64,000 nucleotides of DNA, taken from the NCBI GenBank assembly GCA_045642225.1, contig JAZUIN010000080.1, positions 17,917-81,916 of the forward strand, in the 5' to 3' direction. This DNA is from RUG191 sp045642225. GTDB lineage: Bacteria > Bacillota > Clostridia > Lachnospirales > Lachnospiraceae. The notes beneath the pieces are model-generated. The model did no database searches. It worked only from the letters and a program-made list of their open reading frames with translations, and was not told the DNA's origin. The position numbers were made by a program, and so were the translations under genes. Below are positions 8,538 through 17,157 of this stretch, one piece after another (positions within the stretch are counted from its first letter, which is position 1; each line of letters starts with the position of its first letter).

Positions 8538-8539
8538 TT

Positions 8540-9772
8540 ATGAGTTTGGTTGCAATTATTGGCGGTGGAGCGGCAGGTCTTATGGCTGCAGTTGCTGCTA
8601 GTGAAAAAGGGCATGAGGTTATCATTTTTGAGCAAAATGAGAAGCTCGGCAAGAAAATTTATATAACAGGAAAAGGTAGATGCAATTTTACAAATGCTTG
8701 TGATTTGACGGACTTTTTCGATAATATTGTTACGAATGACAAGTTCCTTTATTCTGCGATTTATCAGTTTACGAACGATCAGACTATGGATTTTTTCACA
8801 GATAATGGAACTAGTATTAAGGTCGAAAGAGGTAACAGAGCATTTCCAGAATCGGATCATGCTTCATCTATTACCAAGACCTTTGAGCGTTATCTTGCTA
8901 AGAAAAATGTTAAGGTTCGCCTTAATTCTAAGGTTACAAAAATAGAAACTAAAAATGATAAAGTTGTAGGAATAAGGTTAGAAGATGGCGGTTTTATAGA
9001 AACTTCACATGTTATCGTTGCGACTGGTGGTAAGTCGTATGAGACCACAGGCTCGCGTGGTGATGGTTATAGATTTGCGAAGGCTTTAGGTCACAAAATA
9101 GTGACACCTAGCCCAGCGCTTGTTCCTTTGGTTACAAAGGAAGACTATATAACGAAGCTTCAAGGCTTGTCTCTTAGAAATGTTAATTTGACGATTTACT
9201 CAGATAAGAAGAAGGTGTTCGATCAATTTGGTGAAATGTTATTCACTCATTTTGGTGTATCTGGACCACTTGTTTTGTCAGCAAGTAGTTATATTGGTAA
9301 AATGTTAGCTAAAGAATTAACTGCAAAGGTCGATTTGAAGCCTGCTTTGACTTATGATAAGTTAAGAGACAGAATTATAAGAGAAATCAATAATAATCAG
9401 AATAAAGAAATTAAATTCTTACTTAGTGGACTCTTGCCAAGTAAAATGGTTGAGGTCTTCGTTGAACTTTTAGGTGTCGATGAACATTTGAAATTATGTG
9501 AGTTTACTAAGGTTAAACGAGATCTTTTGATTAAACTACTTAAGGAATTTACATTTACAATAACAGGAAAAAGAGGCTTTAACGAAGCCATAATAACTCA
9601 AGGCGGAGTAGATGTTAGAAATGTTAATCCGTCAACAATGGAGTCTAAATTGATCAAAGGCCTTTATTTTGCAGGGGAAGTGCTGGATATTGATGCTTTA
9701 ACAGGCGGCTTTAATATGCAATTAGCATTTTCCACAGGACATTTGGCCGGTGAGAGTATAGAGGAGGAATGA
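8540..9772 (+). CDS. NAD(P)/FAD-dependent oxidoreductase, HI0933/BaiN family
   Basis: This is a 410-residue flavoprotein. The N terminus carries a Rossmann FAD motif (AIIGGGAAGLMAAVAASEKGH), then EQNEKLGKKIYITGKGRCN typical of the HI0933 family. The middle holds VIVATGGKSYETTGSRGDG and the C terminus AITQGGVDVRNV-like and FAGEVLDIDALTGGFNMQLAF motifs. Members include BaiN, assigned to bile-acid dehydroxylation, but most are of unknown substrate, so no substrate is claimed here. The start at 8540 follows AAGGAT; a TTG six bases earlier overlaps the previous stop. cmk begins one base after its stop. Confidence 0.9.
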   Translation: MSLVAIIGGGAAGLMAAVAASEKGHEVIIFEQNEKLGKKIYITGKGRCNFTNACDLTDFFDNIVTNDKFLYSAIYQFTNDQTMDFFTDNGTSIKVERGNRAFPESDHASSITKTFERYLAKKNVKVRLNSKVTKIETKNDKVVGIRLEDGGFIETSHVIVATGGKSYETTGSRGDGYRFAKALGHKIVTPSPALVPLVTKEDYITKLQGLSLRNVNLTIYSDKKKVFDQFGEMLFTHFGVSGPLVLSASSYIGKMLAKELTAKVDLKPALTYDKLRDRIIREINNNQNKEIKFLLSGLLPSKMVEVFVELLGVDEHLKLCEFTKVKRDLLIKLLKEFTFTITGKRGFNEAIITQGGVDVRNVNPSTMESKLIKGLYFAGEVLDIDALTGGFNMQLAFSTGHLAGESIEEE

Positions 9773-9773
9773 G

Positions 9774-10430
9774 ATGAGTGTTAATGTAGCAATTGATGGA
9801 CCAGCAGGTGCAGGAAAATCAACAATAGCAAAAAGAGTTGCTAAGGAATTAGGATTTATTTATGTAGATACAGGAGCAATGTATCGTGCGATGGCTTTGT
9901 ATTTCTTGAATCAAGGAATCTCGCCAGATGACGAAGCTGCAATTTCTTCGGCTTGTCAAGACGCATTTGTTACAATCGAGTATGTTAATGGTGAACAACA
10001 AGTTATTCTCAATGGGGAAAATGTTAATGGTTTGATTAGAAATGAAGAAGTTGGAAATATGGCTTCTGCGACATCTGTGTATCAACCAGTTCGTACAAAG
10101 CTTGTTGAATTACAACGTCAGCTTGCTGCGTCTAAAGACGTAATTATGGACGGAAGAGATATCGGAACTTGCGTATTGCCTAACGCTAATGTTAAAGTTT
10201 TCCTTACTGCATCTGTTGAAACTAGAGCAAATAGAAGATATAAAGAGCTTTGTGAGAAAGGTGTAGAATGTGATTTAGGTCAAATTGCAAAAGACATTGA
10301 AGAGAGAGATTATAGAGATATGAATCGTGAAAATTCTCCTCTTAAGCAAGCAGAAGACGCTGTTTTGGTAGATTCTTCTAATATGTCGATTGATGAAGTT
10401 GTAGACGCGATTAAAGATTTGTGTAAATAA
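9774..10430 (+). CDS. cmk: Cytidylate kinase
   Basis: This kinase phosphorylates CMP and dCMP with ATP in the cytoplasm. The 218-residue protein has P-loop GPAGAGKS (residues 10-17), YVDTGAMYRAMALY, the nucleotide-binding DGRDIGTCVLP segment and the lid region around RANRRYKEL and DIEERDYRDMNRENSPLKQAEDAV. Length is typical. Position between a BaiN-like gene and ispH-rpsA is a common clostridial arrangement. Confidence 0.97.
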   Translation: MSVNVAIDGPAGAGKSTIAKRVAKELGFIYVDTGAMYRAMALYFLNQGISPDDEAAISSACQDAFVTIEYVNGEQQVILNGENVNGLIRNEEVGNMASATSVYQPVRTKLVELQRQLAASKDVIMDGRDIGTCVLPNANVKVFLTASVETRANRRYKELCEKGVECDLGQIAKDIEERDYRDMNRENSPLKQAEDAVLVDSSNMSIDEVVDAIKDLCK

Positions 10431-10448
10431 AAGAAAGCTGTGGGTAGA

Positions 10449-11312
10449 ATGAAAGTAGAAGTTGCAAAAAGTGCAGGATTTTGCTTTGGTGTAAAAAGAG
10501 CTGTAGATACAGTAAATGAGAATTTGAAACTGGGCAAGAAACCGTTATATACATATGGACCAATAATTCATAATGAAGTTGTGGTGAATGATTTGAAAGA
10601 GCGAGGAGTTGAGCCTATTGATGAGAATAATAGTCTTGACGAATATGAAGCTGGAACAGTTATAATTAGATCGCATGGCGTTACAAGAAGTGTTACGGAT
10701 GAACTAGAATCTAAGAAGTTTGAAATTGTCGATGCAACATGTCCATTTGTAAAGAAAATTCACAAGACTGTAGAAGAAAAATCTAAGGATGGATATTACA
10801 TCGTTATAATTGGAAATCCTACGCATCCAGAGGTTTTAGGCATCGTTGGATGGATTGATGGTGATGATTATACAGTGATTTCTTCAGAGGAAGAAGCGAG
10901 AGATTTTGATGTCAAAACCGCTAAGAAGATTTGTTTGGTTTCACAAACTACATTTAACCATAACAAATTTCAAGAATTTGTTGAAATTATATCTGAAAAA
11001 GGTTATGATATAATTGCTGTGAATACAATATGTAACGCGACTTTTGAGCGCCAAAAGGAGGCAAAAGAATTAGCTTCAAAGGTTGATCTTATGCTAGTTA
11101 TAGGCGGCAGAAATAGCTCTAATACACAGAAGTTGTATGAAATTTGTTGTAAAGAGTGTGATAGAACGTACTTTATCCAAACAGTGGAGGATTTGGATGT
11201 GTCGGTACTACAATCCATTGACTATGTGGGTATTACAGCAGGGGCTTCAACCCCAAACAATATAATTGAGGAGGTTCAAAAGAAATGTCAGAAAGTTTTG
11301 AACAAATGTTAA
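10449..11312 (+). CDS. ispH: 4-hydroxy-3-methylbut-2-enyl diphosphate reductase
   Basis: IspH is the last enzyme of the MEP isoprenoid pathway, a [4Fe-4S] enzyme making IPP and DMAPP. The 287-residue protein starts MKVEVAKSAGFCFGVKRAVD with the first cluster Cys in GFCFG; the others lie in DATCPFVKK and AVNTICNATF. Further motifs are IRSHGV, GNPTHPEV, QTTFNH, GGRNSSNT and GITAGASTPNNII. The start at ATG 10449 matches family N termini better than the GTG at 10440. Its last 28 bases overlap rpsA in another frame; in many clostridia ispH and rpsA are fused. Confidence 0.95.
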   Translation: MKVEVAKSAGFCFGVKRAVDTVNENLKLGKKPLYTYGPIIHNEVVVNDLKERGVEPIDENNSLDEYEAGTVIIRSHGVTRSVTDELESKKFEIVDATCPFVKKIHKTVEEKSKDGYYIVIIGNPTHPEVLGIVGWIDGDDYTVISSEEEARDFDVKTAKKICLVSQTTFNHNKFQEFVEIISEKGYDIIAVNTICNATFERQKEAKELASKVDLMLVIGGRNSSNTQKLYEICCKECDRTYFIQTVEDLDVSVLQSIDYVGITAGASTPNNIIEEVQKKCQKVLNKC

Positions 11313-12409
11313 ATGAATCATTTAAAACTATAAGAAATGGAGAGGTAGTCGAAGGAACTGTTATTTATGTTAAGCCAGATGAAATTGTACTTAACATTGG
11401 ATATAAGTCAGACGGAATTATTACACGTCGTGAATATACTAATGATGACAATGTAGATCTTACAACAGTTGTTAAAGAAGGCGATTCTTTAGAAGCTATC
11501 GTTACTAAGGTTAACGACGGCGAAGGTCAAGTTCTTTTATCATATAAGAGACTAGCTCAAGTAAAGGGTAACGAGAAGTTGGAGAAGGCTTTCGAAGACC
11601 AAGAAGTACTTACAGCTAAAGTATCACAGATTCTTAATGGTGGTTTAGGTGTTTTAGTTGATGAGACTAGAGTATTTATCCCAGCAAGCTTAGTATCTGA
11701 TACTTATGTTAAGGATCTTAACCAATACAATGGTCAAGAGATTTCATTCGTTATTACAGAATTCAACCCTCGTAAGAGAAGAATTATTGGTGATAGAAAG
11801 CAATTATTAGTTGCTGAGAAGTCTAAGAAATTAGAAGAAGTTCTTTCTAAGCTTACAGTTGGTGATGTTATTGAAGGAACAGTTAAGAATGTTACAGACT
11901 TTGGTGCATTTATTGATCTTGGTGGAGTTGATGGTTTACTTCACATTTCAGAGATGTCATGGTCTAGAGTAGAAAATCCTAAGAAGGTTTATTCAGCTGG
12001 AGATACAGTAAAGGTATTCGTTAAGGATATCAATGATACTAAGATTGCATTATCTGCTAAGTTCGCTGATGAGAATCCTTGGGCTAAGGCTGCTAAGGAT
12101 TTTGCAGTAGGAACTGTTGTTACAGGTAAAGTAGCTAGAATGGCTGATTTTGGTGCATTCGTAGAAATCGCAGAAGGTGTTGATGCATTACTTCATGTTT
12201 CTCAAATTTCTAACAAGCACGTTGCTAAGCCTTCAGATGTTCTTGAAGAAGGACAAGAAGTTGAAGTAGAAATTATTGAGTTCAATGAAGATGAACACAA
12301 GATTTCATTAAGCATGAAGTCTTTATTGCCAGAAGAAACTGACGAAGAAGTAGCAGATGTTGATATTGAAGCAGTTGCTAATGAATTAGAAGAGAGTACA
12401 GAAGAGTAG
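11285..12409 (+). CDS. rpsA: 30S ribosomal protein S1 homologue (four S1 domains)
   Basis: S1 helps mRNA bind the 30S subunit. The 374-residue protein has four S1 repeats at about residues 16-85, 102-166, 194-262 (GDVIEGTVKNVTDFGAFIDL) and 279-347 (GTVVTGKVARMADFGAFVEI), and an acidic C-terminal tail. Firmicute S1 proteins are shorter than the six-domain E. coli protein, so this is not a truncation. Start ATG 11285 has GAGGAGG inside the 3' end of ispH, which fixes the start and couples translation of the two genes. Confidence 0.93.
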   Translation: MSESFEQMLNESFKTIRNGEVVEGTVIYVKPDEIVLNIGYKSDGIITRREYTNDDNVDLTTVVKEGDSLEAIVTKVNDGEGQVLLSYKRLAQVKGNEKLEKAFEDQEVLTAKVSQILNGGLGVLVDETRVFIPASLVSDTYVKDLNQYNGQEISFVITEFNPRKRRIIGDRKQLLVAEKSKKLEEVLSKLTVGDVIEGTVKNVTDFGAFIDLGGVDGLLHISEMSWSRVENPKKVYSAGDTVKVFVKDINDTKIALSAKFADENPWAKAAKDFAVGTVVTGKVARMADFGAFVEIAEGVDALLHVSQISNKHVAKPSDVLEEGQEVEVEIIEFNEDEHKISLSMKSLLPEETDEEVADVDIEAVANELEESTEE

Positions 12410-12431
12410 AAAGTACAAAAGAGTAGAGTGT

Positions 12432-13214
12432 ATGGATAATTACGAAGGTTTTAAGTCTGATGTATACAAACTTACAACTATAGATCTAAGTGCTTACAAA
12501 GAGAAGCAGATGAAAAGACGTATTGACGGTCTAATTAGTAAGCATGGATGTACGAGCTATTCTGAATATGTAGGGCTTATCAAGGCAGACAAGGATGCTT
12601 TTGATGAATTTGTTAGTTTTCTTACTATTAATGTTTCAGAGTTTTATCGTAATCCTGAGCAGTGGAAATTACTAGACAAGGAATTTATTCCTGAATTGAT
12701 GAATAAGTTCGGTAAGAATCTAGTTATTTGGAGTGCTGCGTGTTCTACTGGAGATGAACCTTATTCTCTTGTAATGGCTTTATCTAGATATATTGATTTA
12801 GCTAATATCAAGATTATTGCAACTGATATTGATAAGCAAATTATTGCACAAGCTAAGACTGGTGTTTATTCAGAGAAGAGCATTGCAAATGTTCCTGATG
12901 AGTTCAAAGCGAAATATTTTACGAAAGTAGGTAATTCTTTCAAGATTGATGATAGAATTAAGAAATGTGTAGAATTTAGACAACATAATTTATTGAAGGA
13001 CCCTTATATCGAAGGGTGTGATTTGATTGTTTGTCGAAATGTTTTGATTTATTTCACAGATCAAGCGAAACATCAAGTTTACGAAGATTTTGCAAAAGCA
13101 CTTAAACTTAATGGTATTTTGTTTATAGGAAGTACGGAGCAAATTATGGATTATTCAGCACTTGGATATAAGAGAAGATACTCTTTCTTCTATGAGAAAG
13201 AAAAGAACATTTAA
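12432..13214 (+). CDS. cheR: CheR-type protein-glutamate O-methyltransferase
   Basis: CheR methylates glutamates of chemoreceptors using S-adenosylmethionine. The 260-residue protein has the CheR N-terminal helical domain (residues about 1-75, IDLSAYKEKQMKRRIDGLI), NVSEFYRNPEQW, the SAM-binding motif WSAACSTGDEPYSLVMAL, IIATDIDKQII, and CDLIVCRNVLIYFTDQ. No receptor, CheB or other chemotaxis gene is nearby. It follows rpsA by 22 bases with a weak RBS and ends at a terminator. The methyltransferase family is sure; the substrate is inferred. Confidence 0.92.
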   Translation: MDNYEGFKSDVYKLTTIDLSAYKEKQMKRRIDGLISKHGCTSYSEYVGLIKADKDAFDEFVSFLTINVSEFYRNPEQWKLLDKEFIPELMNKFGKNLVIWSAACSTGDEPYSLVMALSRYIDLANIKIIATDIDKQIIAQAKTGVYSEKSIANVPDEFKAKYFTKVGNSFKIDDRIKKCVEFRQHNLLKDPYIEGCDLIVCRNVLIYFTDQAKHQVYEDFAKALKLNGILFIGSTEQIMDYSALGYKRRYSFFYEKEKNI

Positions 13215-13223
13215 TAAATTTTT

Positions 13224-13255
13224 AGCGCAACGAACGTAATGTTTGTTGCGCTTTT
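13224..13255 (+). terminator. Intrinsic terminator after cheR
   Basis: AGCGCAACGAAC (13224-13235) pairs with GTTTGTTGCGCT (13241-13252), with one G-U, around the 5-base loop GTAAT, followed by a short T run. Confidence 0.88.
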
Positions 13256-13268
13256 GTTGTTTTTATGG

Positions 13269-13300
13269 ATAGAAACTATTTTCGAGAAAATATTTTCTAT
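13269..13300. promoter_or_regulatory. 32-bp near-perfect palindrome upstream of the fru operon
   Basis: ATAGAAACTATTTTC (13269-13283) and GAAAATATTTTCTAT (13286-13300) are inverted copies with one mismatch and a 2-base centre. It lies between the cheR terminator and the fru promoter, about 75 bases before the -10 box. No T tract follows, so an operator is more likely than a second terminator. The binding protein is unknown. Confidence 0.6.
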
Positions 13301-13340
13301 AATTATCACAATTTATAACGAAAAAAATTGTTTAAGATTT

Positions 13341-13381
13341 TGACGGATTTTGCTTGAAAATGACGGAAGTTGAAGTATAAT
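13341..13381 (+). promoter_or_regulatory. fru operon promoter with TGACGGA direct repeats
   Basis: TTGAAA (13354-13359) and TATAAT (13376-13381) are 16 bases apart. The heptamer TGACGGA occurs at 13341-13347 and 13361-13367, exactly 20 bases apart, bracketing the -35 box. This geometry suits a DeoR-family repressor such as the product of the first gene; that link is inferred. Confidence 0.65.
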
Positions 13382-13407
13382 TTATTTATAGGTAAGAGGT
13401 GATAATT

Positions 13408-14154
13408 ATGTTAACAGAGAAGAGATTAAATATAATTTTGGAAATGTTAAATAGTAAAGGAAGTGTTACTAATGCTGAATTGATGGAGGCATTAGATGCT
13501 TCTGAATCTACAGTAAGAAGAGATTTATCAACCTTAGAATCTAGAAATAAAATCAAGAAAGTAAGAGGTGGAGCAGTCAAAATTGGTTATAATAAGATAA
13601 TAACAAATGATGATGATATTATTTCTAGGAGAGATGTTAAGGTTAATGAAAAAGCTTTGATAGGTAAATACGCATCTACTTTAATAAATAAAGATGATTT
13701 TGTTTTTATTGATGCTGGAACAACTACACTGAAATTAGTAGAGAATATAATTGATAGTGAAGCAGTATTTGTTACAAACGGTGTTGAACATGCCAAGATT
13801 CTTTCAAAGAATGGCATTAAGGTGCATTTGTTAGGTGGTGAGTACAAAATTCTGACGGATGCTACAGTGGGAGAAGAAGCAATCGATTTTTTAGATCAAT
13901 ATAATTTTACAAAAGGTTTTTTTGGAAGTAATGGTTTTCATATTAATAATGGACATACAACTCCTGAAGTTAAAGAAGCATACGTAAAGAAAAAAGCATT
14001 AAAAAAGTGTAAAGAATCTTATATTTTAATGGATAATAGTAAGTTTGGTATTATTTCTTTAATTAGCTTTGATAAAGGGACAGAATCTACAATAATAACT
14101 AATAAAGGTGTAGCTAACAAATATAAACAAATAACATGTATTGTGGAGGTGTAG
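13408..14154 (+). CDS. fruR: DeoR family transcriptional regulator of the fructose operon
   Basis: This is a 248-residue DeoR-type regulator. The N-terminal winged HTH (about residues 3-58) carries SVTNAELMEALDASESTVRRDLSTLE and KIKKVRGGAV. The C-terminal sugar-phosphate-binding DeoRC domain includes DFVFIDAGTTTLKLVENI and VGEEAIDFL. Start ATG 13408 is set by AGAGGTG six bases upstream; a GTG at 13399 overlaps that site. It is 1 base from fruK, so regulation of fruKA and of itself by fructose 1-phosphate is the expected role, as in other Gram-positives. Confidence 0.88.
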   Translation: MLTEKRLNIILEMLNSKGSVTNAELMEALDASESTVRRDLSTLESRNKIKKVRGGAVKIGYNKIITNDDDIISRRDVKVNEKALIGKYASTLINKDDFVFIDAGTTTLKLVENIIDSEAVFVTNGVEHAKILSKNGIKVHLLGGEYKILTDATVGEEAIDFLDQYNFTKGFFGSNGFHINNGHTTPEVKEAYVKKKALKKCKESYILMDNSKFGIISLISFDKGTESTIITNKGVANKYKQITCIVEV

Positions 14155-14155
14155 T

Positions 14156-15070
14156 ATGATTTATACAGTAACATTTAATCCTTCTTTGGATTACATTGTA
14201 GATGTAGTTCATTTTAAAGCGGGGGAGGTTAACAGAACTTCAAAAGAATTGATGTTTCCTGGAGGAAAAGGTATTAACGTATCTATGGTTCTTAAGAATC
14301 TCGGATTTGATTCTAAGGCCTTAGGATTTATGGCAGGTTTTACTGGTAATGAAATTGCAAGACTTCTTGAAGAAAAAGGTATTGAATCCGATTTTATCAA
14401 ATGCAGTAATGGAATAAGTCGAATTAATGTTAAGATGAGATCTGATGAAGAATCTGAAATTAATGGCATGGGTCCTAATATTTTAGATGATGAAATTGAT
14501 AAATTATATGAACAGCTAGATGCCTTACAAGAAGGTGATATGCTTGTTCTTGCAGGTTCGATTCCAACATCGCTTCCTGAGACGATGTATATGGATATAA
14601 TGGAGAGACTTCAAGACAAGAAGTTAGATATCGTAGTTGATGCTACGAAAGATTTACTTGTTAATGTTCTTAAGTACAAACCATTTTTGATTAAGCCAAA
14701 TAATCACGAAATTGGTGAAATCTATGGTGTTAAACTAGAGACATTTGATGAAGTGATTCCATATGCTAAGAAGATGCAAGAGGCTGGTGCTAGAAATGTT
14801 CTAGTTTCAATGGCAGGAGCCGGAGCAGTATTGTTAGCGGAGAATGGATGTGTTTACACATCAACACCACCAGAAGGAAAGGTGGTCAATTCTGTTGGCG
14901 CAGGAGATTCTATGGTTGCAGGATTTATAGCGGGATTTAAGAATGGAAATGATTATGAGGAAGCTTTTTACACAGGACTTTGTACTGGTTCAGCATCAGC
15001 ATTTTCGGATAATCTAGCGACTCGTAGTGAGGTTGACGCGTTATTCAAACAGATGAACAAATCATATTAA
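14156..15070 (+). CDS. fruK: 1-phosphofructokinase
   Basis: It phosphorylates fructose 1-phosphate, the product of the fructose PTS, to fructose 1,6-bisphosphate. The 304-residue PfkB-family kinase has the N-terminal TVTFNPSLDYIVDV, the substrate motif FPGGKGINVSMVLKNLG and the C-terminal nucleotide/anion-hole motif NSVGAGDSMVAGFIAGF with the catalytic Asp in GAGDS. Start ATG 14156 follows TGGAGGT; an in-frame TTG upstream lies within fruR. The setting between fruR and fruA separates it from tagatose-6-phosphate kinases. Confidence 0.95.
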   Translation: MIYTVTFNPSLDYIVDVVHFKAGEVNRTSKELMFPGGKGINVSMVLKNLGFDSKALGFMAGFTGNEIARLLEEKGIESDFIKCSNGISRINVKMRSDEESEINGMGPNILDDEIDKLYEQLDALQEGDMLVLAGSIPTSLPETMYMDIMERLQDKKLDIVVDATKDLLVNVLKYKPFLIKPNNHEIGEIYGVKLETFDEVIPYAKKMQEAGARNVLVSMAGAGAVLLAENGCVYTSTPPEGKVVNSVGAGDSMVAGFIAGFKNGNDYEEAFYTGLCTGSASAFSDNLATRSEVDALFKQMNKSY

Positions 15071-15084
15071 AAGGAGGAAAAAGT

Positions 15085-17121
15085 ATGAGAATTAGAGATT
15101 TGCTTGTTGCTGATTCAATTCAGATTGGTGGTAGTGCTTCTAATAAAGAAGATGCTATTAAGAAAATGGTGGATCTAATGGTTAAGCAAGGCAACATAAA
15201 CGATCGTGACGTTTATGAAAAAGGTGTTTTTGCTAGAGAGGAAGAAGGAACAACAGGAATTGGTGAAGGTATTGCTATTCCTCACTGTAAATCTGATGCT
15301 GTTTCTAAGCCGGGATTAGCAGCAATGGTTCTTTCTGAAGGTGTTGATTATGATGCTTTAGATGGTGAAGTTGTTGATTTGATTTTCCTTATTGCAGCAC
15401 CTAATACTGAGGATAATGTCCATTTAGATGTTCTAAGTACATTATCAACATTGTTGATGGATGAGAAATTCCAAGCTGATTTAAGAGCAGCAAAGTCTGC
15501 TGAGGATTTACTTAAAGTTATTGACGCTGCAGAGGCTGATAAAGCAGAGGCTGACGCAGCTAAAGAAGAAGTTAAGAATGCTGCAGTAGTTGCTGTTACA
15601 GCGTGTCCTACAGGAATTGCACATACATATATGGCTGCTGAGGCTATTGAGAAGGCTGGTGAGGCTTTAGGTGTTCCTGTTAAGGTTGAGACGAGAGGAT
15701 CTGGCGGTGCCAAAAATGTTTTGACAGATGAAGATATTGCCAATGCAACAGGTGTTATTGTTGCTTGTGATACTAAGGTTCCAATGGACAGATTTGCAGG
15801 TAAACCTTTACTTGAGGTTCATGTTGCAGAAGGAATCAATAATGCAGAAGAATTGGTTACTAAAGCATCAAAAGGTGATGCTCCAAAATATGTAGCTAAG
15901 GCTGGTGCAAAGAAGACAGAAGAGAAGAAAGCAACAGGTTCAATTGGACATAGAGCTTATACTCACCTTATGAGTGGTGTTTCTCATATGCTTCCATTCG
16001 TAATTGGTGGTGGTATTCTTATTGCAATAGCATTTTTGATTGATACTATTATGGGATATGGTGATATTGGTGATGCATTTGGATCAGCAACTCCTATTTC
16101 TGCATTAATTAAATATATTGGTGGTACTATAATGGGACTAATGGTTCCAGTACTTGCTGGATATATTGCTTATTCTATCGCTGATAGACCAGGTCTTGCA
16201 GTTGGTTTCTTAGGCGGTTTGTTAGCAACAAATGGTAATGCATTAGTTTCAGATTATAGTTGGTCAAATCTTGGCGGATTTAACAAGTTCGTACAAAACT
16301 TTGCATTTATGGGTGAGAACTCAGGAAATACTGTATCTGGTTTTTTAGGTGGTATTGCTGCAGGTTTCTTAGCTGGTGCAGTTGTGCTGTTGCTCAAGAA
16401 AATATGTAAGAATATGCCAGAATCGTTGGATGGTCTTAAACCAATGTTGATTTATCCAGTTGTAGGTACATTTATCGTTGGTATTATAATGTGCTTCGTA
16501 TTAAATCCAATTATTGGTTTAATTAATACAGGATTATCTGTTGCTCTTACAGCAGTTGGTAATTCAGGAATGATTTGGTTACTAGGATTGATTCTAGGTG
16601 GAATGATGGCTATCGATATGGGTGGTCCTATTAATAAGGCAGCATACGTATTTGGTACAGGTATGTTAACACAAGCGGCTGATTACATCGCAGCTGGAGC
16701 ATCAAGCTCAGACGTTAAGGTACAAGTATGCTACATTGCTATGGCATCAGTAATGGTAGGTGGTATGGTTCCACCATTAGGTATTGCGTTAGCTTGCCAA
16801 TTCTTCCCTAAGAAGTTTACTGAAGAAGAGAAGAAGACTAAGATTACAAATATTATTATGGGTGCTTCATTTATTACAGAAGGTGCAATTCCATTTGCAG
16901 CATCTGATCCAGGTCGTGTAATTCCAGCAACACTTGCAGGCGCTGGTGTAGCAGGTTTACTTTCAGCATTATTTGGATGTACATTGATGGCTCCTCATGG
17001 TGGTATTTTCGTATTTGCTACAGTAGGAAATCCATTGCTTTATATTGTTTCTTGGTTAGTTGGATCGGCAGTAACTTGTATTTTACTCGGAATACTCAAG
17101 AAAAATGCCGCTGACAGATAA
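15085..17121 (+). CDS. fruA: Fructose-specific PTS enzyme IIABC
   Basis: This is a 678-residue fused fructose permease. EIIA occupies residues 1-145 with phosphorylated H67 in GIAIPHCKS. An Ala/Glu-rich linker (about 148-166) leads to EIIB with phospho-Cys C174 in VTACPTGIAHTYMA (residues about 167-262). After a Lys-rich linker, EIIC spans about 290-672 with about eight to ten membrane segments and the motif FITEGAIPFAASDP. It imports fructose and releases fructose 1-phosphate inside. RBS AAAGGAGG is strong. The domain order matches Gram-positive FruA. Confidence 0.96.
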   Translation: MRIRDLLVADSIQIGGSASNKEDAIKKMVDLMVKQGNINDRDVYEKGVFAREEEGTTGIGEGIAIPHCKSDAVSKPGLAAMVLSEGVDYDALDGEVVDLIFLIAAPNTEDNVHLDVLSTLSTLLMDEKFQADLRAAKSAEDLLKVIDAAEADKAEADAAKEEVKNAAVVAVTACPTGIAHTYMAAEAIEKAGEALGVPVKVETRGSGGAKNVLTDEDIANATGVIVACDTKVPMDRFAGKPLLEVHVAEGINNAEELVTKASKGDAPKYVAKAGAKKTEEKKATGSIGHRAYTHLMSGVSHMLPFVIGGGILIAIAFLIDTIMGYGDIGDAFGSATPISALIKYIGGTIMGLMVPVLAGYIAYSIADRPGLAVGFLGGLLATNGNALVSDYSWSNLGGFNKFVQNFAFMGENSGNTVSGFLGGIAAGFLAGAVVLLLKKICKNMPESLDGLKPMLIYPVVGTFIVGIIMCFVLNPIIGLINTGLSVALTAVGNSGMIWLLGLILGGMMAIDMGGPINKAAYVFGTGMLTQAADYIAAGASSSDVKVQVCYIAMASVMVGGMVPPLGIALACQFFPKKFTEEEKKTKITNIIMGASFITEGAIPFAASDPGRVIPATLAGAGVAGLLSALFGCTLMAPHGGIFVFATVGNPLLYIVSWLVGSAVTCILLGILKKNAADR

Positions 17122-17157
17122 ATAACATAATATTTTTTACAAAAGGAGGTTTTACTA

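Noticed and set aside
13269..13300. CodY or CcpA site in the fru palindrome
   Set aside because: The spacing of TTTTC and GAAAA is one base too long for the CodY consensus, and no CRE pattern fits.
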